A stretch of 42,397 nt of DNA from an uncultured Acetatifactor sp. (lineage in GTDB: Bacteria; Bacillota; Clostridia; Lachnospirales; Lachnospiraceae): the NCBI GenBank assembly GCA_949840885.1, contig CATKYJ010000039.1:1-42397 (forward strand). The letters run 5' to 3'. Below are positions 15,744 through 22,639 of the stretch, one piece after another. Both the position numbers and the translations under genes were made by a program. Each line of letters begins with the position of its first letter. Position 1 is the stretch's first letter. Under the pieces are notes generated by a model. The model did not search any database, was not told the origin of the DNA, and saw only the letters and a list, made by a program, of their open reading frames with translations.

Positions 15744-15853
15744 CTTCCTGCACCTCCATGCCCCGCTTCCCGCAGGCGCTCATTTTCCTGTCCGAACCGC
15801 CGGAACAGATCTCCTGCCGGACTGCTGTCTTAAGCGGCATCCGACCTCCTGTA

Positions 15854-15881
15854 AGTATAGCACATTCTGTATAAATGTCCA
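15854..15881 (-). promoter_or_regulatory. Promoter of argC
   Basis: On the minus strand TGGACA (15876-15881) and TATACT (15854-15859) are 16 bases apart. Transcription would begin near 15847, about 100 bases before argC. Confidence 0.75.
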
Positions 15882-15896
15882 CTTCTTTTTTATTTT

Positions 15897-15934
15897 TATG
15901 CAAATTTATTCATTTATCCGCATATTTATTCATC
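15897..15934. promoter_or_regulatory. Two candidate ArgR (ARG) boxes
   Basis: On the minus strand two 18-base sites, each starting with a TGAATAAAT core (15897-15914 and 15917-15934), are separated by 2 bases. Each has a perfect left half of the ARG box (TGAAT), the A/T centre, and three of five matches in the right half. Tandem boxes 2-3 bases apart are the classic ArgR hexamer target. They lie 15 bases upstream of the argC -35. Confidence 0.55.
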
Positions 15935-16026
15935 ATATACATCACTGTCCCCCCGCTTCCTCCAAAAGTCCTTGGTCATCCTACAGGTTACCGTTCAGAG
16001 GTAGTTCCGCGGAGTGTTTTCGTGCG

Positions 16027-16192
16027 CATTTTGCACGAACAATCCCAGGCAAACGTTTCGATTGCTTTGACAGCAGTGCCATACAATTGTATGTGTGCAT
16101 CATGTTGCTGTGAGCGGCGAAGCCGTGAACAGGAACTCTTACAGAAAAACACGGAATTCATGTTGACGATTTACTTCATTATAAGGTATAAT
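16027..16192 (+). promoter_or_regulatory. Upstream region of the FIST-chemoreceptor operon: two promoters and palindromes
   Basis: The nearer promoter is TTGACG (16163-16168), 18 bases, TATAAT (16187-16192). A second has a perfect TTGACA (16067-16072) and a weak TATGTG -10 (16090-16095). A perfect 14-base palindrome CATACAATTGTATG (16080-16093) covers the latter's spacer and -10, as an operator would. Further upstream TTCGTGC and GCACGAA form an inverted repeat near 16018-16038. The remaining sequence back to 15935 holds nothing else recognised. Confidence 0.6.
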
Positions 16193-16252
16193 CTATGCTG
16201 TTATCAAGATTTTTGTAAAATATATACTTATTTATGAAAGGAAGGCTGCTGC

Positions 16253-17308
16253 ATGAGGCAATTTTTCGGAATGAGCAACCGCGGGGATCTGTCGGAAGCG
16301 GTCCGCAATCTGGACAGCCCCCAGTTTATTATGCTTCTTTCAAACAATGCCCAGTTTGAGGAGCATGTGAAAGCCCTTGAGAAACTTTACCCCGGCATCC
16401 CCAGCATCGGATGCATCGGTATGAGCTACGACACCAAAGTAGTAGAAAACGGCGTGGGCGTCATCGCTTTCTCAGGAGGGGTCAGCGCTACGGCAAATGT
16501 GCTGGAGCAGGTATCCGTCATGCCCGTGAAGTACATAGACCGTCTGGAGACGGATATCAGAAAGATAAACGCCTCCAAACAGGACACCGTCTGCATCGAT
16601 TTCTGCAGCGGAAACGACGCCTGTGTTCTGACTACAATCTATACATCATTAAAGAGCCGGGGCATACAGCTTGTGGGCGGCACCGGCGACGGCGGAAAGG
16701 TATCGGCCAACGGCCGGGTCTATGAGGACTCCGTGGCCTACGCGCTTGTCCGCAACCAAAACGGCCGGGTTAAGACTTACAAGGAGAACATCTACCACCA
16801 GCTTGGCAATTACCGCTTCATCGCGTCCAACACGGACCGGGCCAATTACATCATCGGTTCCCTGAACGGCACTCCCGCCAAACAGGTGTACCAGAGTATC
16901 CTGAATGTGACGGATCAGCAGATTCTGACACAGACTTTCAAGAATCCTTTCGGCAAGCTCAACGGAAGCGACACATGCATCGTGTCCATCAAGGAAGTCA
17001 ACGGCAGTTCCCTGGCCTGCTTCCGGCAGGTAAATGATTCCGATGTGTTGACTCTGCTGGAACTGGGCGATTACCCTGCCATCGTACGGAATACCATACA
17101 GAATATCTGCCGCGATTTTCCCAAACGCTCCGCGGTCTTCTCTGTAAACTGCCTGTTCCGCTACAAGCTTTTCACCGAGCACGGCTATATGAACACCTAC
17201 CTGCATGAAATGGGCAAACTCGGCAGTCATGCGGGCCTGGTGGGTTATGGGGAACATTACAACAATCAATTCGTGAACCAGTCCATGACCTGCGTCGTGT
17301 TTGAATGA
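16253..17308 (+). CDS. FIST-domain sensory protein
   Basis: A 351-residue soluble protein with FIST_N (about 20-190) and FIST_C (about 200-340) domains, a sensory module thought to bind small ligands such as amino acids. Landmarks are PGIPSIGCIGMSYDTKVVENG, GVIAFSGG, the Gly-rich QLVGGTGDGGKV and the C-terminal GLVGYGEHYNNQFVNQSMT. No membrane helix or signal peptide is seen, so it is cytoplasmic. AAGGAAGG lies 7 bases before the ATG. It is followed 52 bases later by a soluble methyl-accepting protein; FIST and chemoreceptor signalling domains are often fused or adjacent, so this pair probably works as a split cytoplasmic receptor. Ligand unknown. Confidence 0.88.
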   Translation: MRQFFGMSNRGDLSEAVRNLDSPQFIMLLSNNAQFEEHVKALEKLYPGIPSIGCIGMSYDTKVVENGVGVIAFSGGVSATANVLEQVSVMPVKYIDRLETDIRKINASKQDTVCIDFCSGNDACVLTTIYTSLKSRGIQLVGGTGDGGKVSANGRVYEDSVAYALVRNQNGRVKTYKENIYHQLGNYRFIASNTDRANYIIGSLNGTPAKQVYQSILNVTDQQILTQTFKNPFGKLNGSDTCIVSIKEVNGSSLACFRQVNDSDVLTLLELGDYPAIVRNTIQNICRDFPKRSAVFSVNCLFRYKLFTEHGYMNTYLHEMGKLGSHAGLVGYGEHYNNQFVNQSMTCVVFE

Positions 17309-17360
17309 CGTCAGGATCATGTACCGGTAGCATGACGGAATTGAAATCAGGAGGATTAAA

Positions 17361-18311
17361 ATGTTGTTTTCAAGGAAAGGACACCCAAAAAACGGGCAGG
17401 TGCGCCACGATGAAAAAAGCCTCTATCCCGTGCTGCACATAACGGACAGCTTAAAGGAATACCAGAAAGAACTGGCCAAAAAAGAAGTGGAATCCCTGTT
17501 TGAGCTGAGCCTGATCGGCAATTCTTTCAACGGCGTACTCAATGAGACCGACCAATTCCAGGCACAGCTTCAGGAATTCGGACAGTCTTTTACCAGTATC
17601 AATCAGGCTGCCGTACAGTTCGACCAGGTGCGGACCGACATCACCCAGACCGTGTCCAAAGCCCAGAACATGGTAGAGGAGCTCAAGGCAACTTCCGCAA
17701 ACGTGCAGAAAACCTACGGTGAGATGGAGCACACTTTCGACTATCTGCAGACGGCTATCAAGAGTATTCAGCAGTGCATGGGCAAGATCGTATCCATCGC
17801 CGACGAGACCAATATCCTGGCCATAAATGCCTCCATCGAGGCGGCCAGAGCCGGGGAGCAGGGCAAAGGGTTCGCGGTGGTTGCGGAAAAGGTGCGTGAG
17901 CTGGCCAAGGAGATCAAGGCTCTCACCGACGACGTGGACACCGGCATACATAATGTTGAATCCGGGGCAAGCCAGCTTAACGCCAGCATCCTGGCATCCC
18001 AATCGGCTCTGGACCAGGGATTCGGCATCGTCAACGGCACCTCCGAATCTTTCCAGCAGATCAGCACCGTGGCAGAGGGCGCCTCTGCCGTACAGACGGA
18101 GATTTCCGGCGTCATCTCCGACTCCCAGGGTGCGCTGCAGATGCTCTGTCAGTTTTTCGAGGGGGTTAAGCTCAAGTACCAGGAAGTGGTAAAGCATATC
18201 GGCCGGGCCAGCAATCTGGGCACCACCAAGAGCGCCATGTTTGAGGACATAGACAATATGCTTTCACAGATCCCTCCCATCATCCGGGATACGGATCCCA
18301 GAAAAGAATGA
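17361..18311 (+). CDS. Cytoplasmic methyl-accepting chemotaxis protein
   Basis: A 316-residue chemoreceptor signalling protein without membrane helices. The N-terminal 60 residues are a short soluble head; the rest is a long coiled coil containing the conserved hairpin tip, from IVSIADETNILAINASIEAA to GKGFAVVAEKVRELA (about residues 137-177), which contacts CheA and CheW. The ribosome site AGGAGG is 6 bases upstream of the ATG. Gene order directly after the FIST protein suggests that FIST supplies ligand sensing and this protein relays it to a CheA kinase encoded elsewhere, or to another output, because no che genes are in the window. The tail PIIRDTDPRKE ends just before the broken two-component locus. 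Confidence 0.9.
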   Translation: MLFSRKGHPKNGQVRHDEKSLYPVLHITDSLKEYQKELAKKEVESLFELSLIGNSFNGVLNETDQFQAQLQEFGQSFTSINQAAVQFDQVRTDITQTVSKAQNMVEELKATSANVQKTYGEMEHTFDYLQTAIKSIQQCMGKIVSIADETNILAINASIEAARAGEQGKGFAVVAEKVRELAKEIKALTDDVDTGIHNVESGASQLNASILASQSALDQGFGIVNGTSESFQQISTVAEGASAVQTEISGVISDSQGALQMLCQFFEGVKLKYQEVVKHIGRASNLGTTKSAMFEDIDNMLSQIPPIIRDTDPRKE

Positions 18312-18376
18312 GGCTGCCGGGGCTGTCGGAAATGACAGCCCCATTCTCATCCACAGATTTTCAAAGGAGACAGCAT

Positions 18377-19339
18377 ATGCATATCCTGATCATAGAAGAC
18401 GATGCGGACTTCCGCCTGGAAACGGCAGCTCTTTTGCGCAATTCCCTCTACCGGGTCACCGCATTGGAAGAATTCGGCAATATCGCTGCAAATCTTTCCT
18501 CCATCTGTCCGGACCTGATTCTGCTGGACTTAAACCTCCCGGGGCTTATCCTTGCAATAATCCGTGAATTTCATATGGAATACCCCATTCCCCGCTTTGT
18601 CCGGATGAAATCCCTCAGTCCCAGATCCGCCAGCTTCCCGCGGATGCGGGTCACATGTATGCTCAGAGTGTTGTCGTCCAGAAAGACGGAATTGTCCCAC
18701 AGATATTCGATCAGTTCCGCCCGGGACACGAAACGCAAAGACGACACTGCCCGCCGTATCCTGACGGAAAATCAGCAGACGGAGAACTATGTGGACATGG
18801 TCCTTTTCTACGCCCGCTCTGATCAGGTCTATCAGGACTATCTCATAAAGGAGGTCTGTCTGCAGGAGACTGCGGAGGAGGTACTCCAAAAGAATAAATA
18901 CGCCTTTATCCGGAACGGAATCCAGGCCCGAGTCGACTGCCCGGACAGGGTGTATACAGATGTGAAATGGATCTCTTTCATTTTGAACCAGCTGGTACTG
19001 AATGCGGTAAAATACAGGCGGGATACAGATCCCCGGATATGGATCTCCACCGTCAGAGAGAGGAGAGGCGTGCGTCTGACGGTGGAAGACAATGGGATAG
19101 GCGTCCCGGAGGAGGAACTGCCAAGGATATTCGACAAGGGCTTCACGGGAAGCAACGGCCGAAATCGGGGCCGCTCCACCGGCATGGGCCTGTATCTGTG
19201 CCGGAAGCTTTCCGGGAAGCTGGGGATAGCCATTTATGCCCAGTCCGCGGAACGGACGGGCACGAAAATCATACTGGAATTTCCAATCAGCAGTTACCTC
19301 TCCGGTTTTTCCTTTAGATCCGGCCCGCCCGATACCTAG
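18377..19339 (+). pseudogene. Rearranged BceRS-like two-component system (receiver fragment joined to kinase catalytic domain)
   Basis: The ATG at 18377 (AAGGAGA upstream) opens a good receiver domain: MHILIIEDDADFRLETAALL and the phospho-acceptor LILLDLNLPG. The receiver stops there at residue 56. The next 63 codons are antisense of another gene piece (see 18538-18725). From about 18726 the frame enters a BceS-type kinase: QQTENYVDMVLFYARS, N box LNQLVLNAVKY, VEDNGIGVPEEELP, IFDKGFTGSNGR and the ATP lid RSTGMGLYLC. Missing are the receiver's second half, the kinase's membrane helices and the H-box His. The frame happens to stay open, but the product cannot work as a normal regulator or kinase, so it is called a pseudogene. 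It follows the chemoreceptor gene by 65 bases. Confidence 0.85.
18538..18725 (-). pseudogene. Inverted segment: response-regulator DNA-binding end plus kinase start
   Basis: Read on the minus strand, 18725 to 18571 encodes the C-terminal winged helix of a BceR-like regulator: VSRAELIEYLWDNSVFLDD, then NTLSIHVTRIRGKLADLGL, then RDFIRTKRGMGYSI and a TGA. The TGA overlaps an ATG at 18572-18574 (ATGA) that begins MKFTDYCKDK, the usual start of the partner kinase. This is the natural regulator-kinase junction but in the wrong orientation relative to the receiver and catalytic halves on either side. Both ends of the segment are CCCGGG (18538-18543 and 18720-18725). Confidence 0.85.
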
Positions 19340-19361
19340 CGCCTAATAAGCCTTTCCCATG

Positions 19362-20804
19362 CTACTGAGCCGGAATGTAAACTCTCCTGTAAAATTTCTC
19401 CAGCACAAGCCGAAGTCCCGTATTCTCCTTAGACTGGCCCACCGCGGACCACGCCTCCCTTATTTCCTCTATGGTGGCCGTCTCCAGATTCAGATTGGCA
19501 TTTTTCTGGGAGCGGATCCCCCAGTAACTGTTTCCCTCTGTGGTTTTATAGGTCCAGGTGGTCCAGCTCAGGCCGTAATCATCCACAAGCTTCAGCGCCT
19601 TTTCCCAGGCTTTCAGATTGTTGAAGAATGTAAACTCTCCCAGATAACCGGGCACATCATAGTCTGCCCGTCGGATGTCGTTCAGACGTCCCCTCATATC
19701 TTCAACCTGTTTTCCCTCCAGGTTGTCATAATCCCCCCAGTAATAATGGTGATACTCGTACATCACGTTCTCCCAGCCGTACTGCCCCGGATCCGGCAGG
19801 TCTTCCGCAAACCAGACAGCCTCCATGATTATGACATGGTTCCGGTCGATCTGACGTATCTTCCCATATGCTGTATCGTAAATATCCCATAACAGCTGAT
19901 GAAGCTCCTCCGCGGACCGGGTCGCCTCATAGCGATAGCTGCTGTAAGCCTCGTTGAGCAGATCGTAGGCTGCCACCCACGGATTGTCCTGAAAGTGCTC
20001 CGCCACCGTCTCCCAGATCCTGTAGTAAAGTTCCTGGTTCGCCTGGGCGTTCTCCCCGAAGAAGAACTCGGAAGCCTTTTCCTTTTCCTCTCTTCCGTCT
20101 CTCCCGGAATGATCGGATCCGCTCTGGGACCCCGGCGCGCCGTGCATGTCCAGAATCACATAGATCCCCCTCTTTCCGGCCTCCTCCACGAACCAGTCAA
20201 GTCTGCTGCTCCAGTTTTCGTAAAATTCACCATTCTCATCCACCAGGTTGCGGTACCAGAACGGCAGACGGATACAGTTCATGCCGATCTGCTGACAATA
20301 GTCAAAGTCGTCTTCCGTCCAGTAGTGATCCTGATAGAGAGCCACCAGTTCCTCTCTGGTCCCCTTTCCGAAGCGTTCCTCCAGGATGGCATAGATATCC
20401 TCTTCCGCATAGACATTTTCGCTTTGTTTCGTGGTGGTCATCCAGAATTCCTGCAGCAGGTAGCCGCCTGCATTGGTCCCCCGCAGCTGCACCACCTCCC
20501 CCTGCCCTGCGTTGTCCCGCAGGACTTTCCCATCCGCACAAAGCATGGGATTCTCGGCTGTTTTGTATTCCCTTTTTTCATATCCTTCCATTTCTTCCTC
20601 CTCCAAAAAAGCATCCGGCACCTTGGATCCCACCCGGACCTGCAGTCTCTTTTCCCCGGCCTCTTCCGCAGACTCCTCCCGGGATTCACCCTGGAATTCA
20701 CCGGACTTCGCAGAATCGTTCCACTCCTGATTTTCCTTTTCGCCGCCGCAGCCGCCAAGGAGCAGCACGGCGGCAATACACGCCAAATATTTTATTTTTT
20801 TCAT
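19362..20804 (-). CDS. GH5-family glycoside hydrolase lipoprotein
   Basis: A 480-residue lipoprotein glycosidase. The signal MKKIKYLACIAAVLLLGGC ends in a lipobox with Cys 19, followed by an acidic Glu/Ser-rich linker and a (beta/alpha)8 catalytic domain of the cellulase type. Family 5 landmarks are LRGTNAGGYLLQEFW, GMNCIRLPFWYRNLV, YVILDMHGAPGSQSG, the acid/base Glu in YDLLNEAY (about 285) and the nucleophile Glu in YLGEFTFF (about 390), with YEYHHYYWG between them. Members cleave beta-linked glucans, mannans or related chains at the cell surface; the exact substrate cannot be read. The start at 20802-20804 has AGGAGG at a 4-base gap. It is the last gene of the nine-gene sugar operon, 7 bases after the permease, so it likely trims the polysaccharide for import. 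Confidence 0.9.
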   Translation of the reverse strand: MKKIKYLACIAAVLLLGGCGGEKENQEWNDSAKSGEFQGESREESAEEAGEKRLQVRVGSKVPDAFLEEEEMEGYEKREYKTAENPMLCADGKVLRDNAGQGEVVQLRGTNAGGYLLQEFWMTTTKQSENVYAEEDIYAILEERFGKGTREELVALYQDHYWTEDDFDYCQQIGMNCIRLPFWYRNLVDENGEFYENWSSRLDWFVEEAGKRGIYVILDMHGAPGSQSGSDHSGRDGREEKEKASEFFFGENAQANQELYYRIWETVAEHFQDNPWVAAYDLLNEAYSSYRYEATRSAEELHQLLWDIYDTAYGKIRQIDRNHVIIMEAVWFAEDLPDPGQYGWENVMYEYHHYYWGDYDNLEGKQVEDMRGRLNDIRRADYDVPGYLGEFTFFNNLKAWEKALKLVDDYGLSWTTWTYKTTEGNSYWGIRSQKNANLNLETATIEEIREAWSAVGQSKENTGLRLVLEKFYRRVYIPAQ

Positions 20805-20811
20805 AAGCCTC

Positions 20812-21708
20812 CTATTCGCCTGTGATTCCCGTGTTCTCGATTCCCTGAATAAACTGTTTCTGCACAAATCCGTACAGCACCAGCAGGGGCGCTATGGAAA
20901 TCAGCGTAGCTGCCATCTTATAGGCTTCATTGATTTTAAAGTTGCTGGTAGATCCCACACCGGCATTGGCGATTCCCTCAAACTGACTGTCAAACACGGA
21001 CAGCTTCGCCGGCAGCAGATCCATGGAGCCGCCCAAAAACGTGGACGTCTGATAGGTCTCGTTCCAGTTCCAGACAAAGGCAAACAAAAATACGATCAGC
21101 ACCGTGCTCACGGACAGCTTCACCGCAATATGATAAAAGGTCTGCAGAGGGCCTGCTCCATCAATCATGGCGGCCTCGTCCAGGGAATAAGGCACCAGAT
21201 TAAAGAAGTTCCAGCAGATCAAAATCAATATGGTGCTGTTGACCCCCTGTCCCAATACGGCCATCAGCACCTGAGGGATGGGCGTTCCCAGAAACTGTAT
21301 GCCGGTTGCCTGCTGAGCAAGAATAAAGATGATCAGCCTGGGAATCATTAGCAGCGCCGTAGGCAGAATAAAGGCCAGCAGAATCATTACAAACCAGAAA
21401 TTCTTTCCCCTGAAACGGAACCGCGAAAGTCCATAGCCCGTCATGGCCGCCACAAAAGTCTGCAGCAGGGCCAGAAGCGCCGAAAAGCCCATGGAGTTGA
21501 TCAGGCTTCCGGGAATTTTCAGCACCTTCGCAGCCACCCTGAAGTTATTCAAAGTAGGATTCCTGGCCAGCCATTCTATGGATGGGTTGATGACATCAGC
21601 GGACGACATCAATGCCCTGGAGATCATCTGAAAAATCGGCTCCAGATAAATATATCCGATACATGTCAGCAAAAGATAAGTCACTGCCTTTCCGATACGC
21701 TTTGCCAT
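20812..21708 (-). CDS. Carbohydrate ABC transporter permease (MalG-type, pair 2)
   Basis: A 298-residue inner-membrane subunit with about six helices. The cytoplasmic EAA loop that docks to the ATPase is visible as EAAMIDGAGPLQTFYHIAVK. The N-terminus (MAKRIGKAVTYLLLTCIGYI) and the region NPTLNNFRVAAKVLKIPGSL are typical of MalG-like subunits of CUT1 importers. It follows the MalF-type partner by 13 bases and precedes the GH5 gene by 7 bases, so they are co-translated. No ATPase gene lies in the operon, as is common in Firmicutes where one MsmK-like ATPase serves many importers. Confidence 0.92.
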   Translation of the reverse strand: MAKRIGKAVTYLLLTCIGYIYLEPIFQMISRALMSSADVINPSIEWLARNPTLNNFRVAAKVLKIPGSLINSMGFSALLALLQTFVAAMTGYGLSRFRFRGKNFWFVMILLAFILPTALLMIPRLIIFILAQQATGIQFLGTPIPQVLMAVLGQGVNSTILILICWNFFNLVPYSLDEAAMIDGAGPLQTFYHIAVKLSVSTVLIVFLFAFVWNWNETYQTSTFLGGSMDLLPAKLSVFDSQFEGIANAGVGSTSNFKINEAYKMAATLISIAPLLVLYGFVQKQFIQGIENTGITGE

Positions 21709-21721
21709 AATACAGCCTCCT

Positions 21722-22627
21722 TTACCAATACTTATGGGTTTCCTTTATTTTTCGCTCACGAAACAGCACAAACGCCGCCCCTATGATGAGCAGAACAATC
21801 AGGCTGTAGATCCAGGAGATCGTAGCCGCATAACCGAAGCCTCCGCTGGTGTTTGCCGTTCTCTCCTTGATCATTACCAGCACCGGATTGATGGTGTCCA
21901 TGCCTCCCAGCTGCACAATGGTAAACACCGTGACGATCAGTGCCGTGGGGCGGATGATGGGCATGGTGATCTTCCACAAAAGCTGCCAGCTGGTAGCGGA
22001 ATCGATCCTGGCCGCCTCATACAGGCTGGGATTGATCTTCTGCAGCCCATTGATGAACAGCACGATGGGTATTCCCGTAAACCACAGGATAACGGACAGA
22101 TTGTCAAACAGAGACACCATCGCTGCGGCCGCCTGGGGCGAATAGCTTTGGATCATGCGGATCAAAAAGGAATGATACAGTTCATTCACTTGCCCCTCCA
22201 CCTGGGGCGTCAGATTCATCAGCTGATACATCACCGGTCCCGACAGCACCACCACAGGCAGAAAATAAATCGTGCGGTAAACGGCCTTGCCCCTGACAAT
22301 GCTGTTTAACAGCATGGCCAGAATAAAGGACATGATCACCACTACCAGTGTGTAAGGAACAATCATTCCCAGAAAGGATACCAGTGCAGGCGTAAAATCC
22401 GTGTTCACCAGAAACAATTGCCGATAGTTATAAATCCCCGTAAACGCAATGTTAAATCCCCTGATATCCTGTTTTACCTCCGTAAAGCTTAAGTAGATCG
22501 TCATCACAAAGGGAATCAGGGTAAAGACCAGAAAGCCCAGGATCCAGGGCATCATAAACAGGTAGCCGTACTTATCCTGTCTTCTTTGAAAGGATTTCGT
22601 TTTGCGTAGCTTCTTTTTCTGTGACAT
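21722..22627 (-). CDS. Carbohydrate ABC transporter permease (MalF-type, pair 2)
   Basis: A 301-residue membrane subunit: basic N-terminus (SQKKKLRKTKSFQRRQDKY), first helix GYLFMMPWILGFLVFTLIPF, five further helices, and the ATPase-docking EAA loop YEAARIDSATSWQLLWKITM. Such LplB/MalF-type subunits pair with the MalG-type subunit encoded immediately downstream. It is 12 bases downstream of the DUF5696 gene. This is the second permease pair in the operon; the two pairs are clearly different in sequence, so they are not a recent duplication. Confidence 0.92.
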   Translation of the reverse strand: MSQKKKLRKTKSFQRRQDKYGYLFMMPWILGFLVFTLIPFVMTIYLSFTEVKQDIRGFNIAFTGIYNYRQLFLVNTDFTPALVSFLGMIVPYTLVVVIMSFILAMLLNSIVRGKAVYRTIYFLPVVVLSGPVMYQLMNLTPQVEGQVNELYHSFLIRMIQSYSPQAAAAMVSLFDNLSVILWFTGIPIVLFINGLQKINPSLYEAARIDSATSWQLLWKITMPIIRPTALIVTVFTIVQLGGMDTINPVLVMIKERTANTSGGFGYAATISWIYSLIVLLIIGAAFVLFRERKIKETHKYW

Positions 22628-22639
22628 ACCCGTTCCCTC

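Noticed and set aside
18538..18725. Site-specific invertible promoter or shufflon
   Set aside because: The shared end sequence is only six bases, no recombinase gene is near and sequence is missing on both sides, so a programmed switch is not supported without read evidence.
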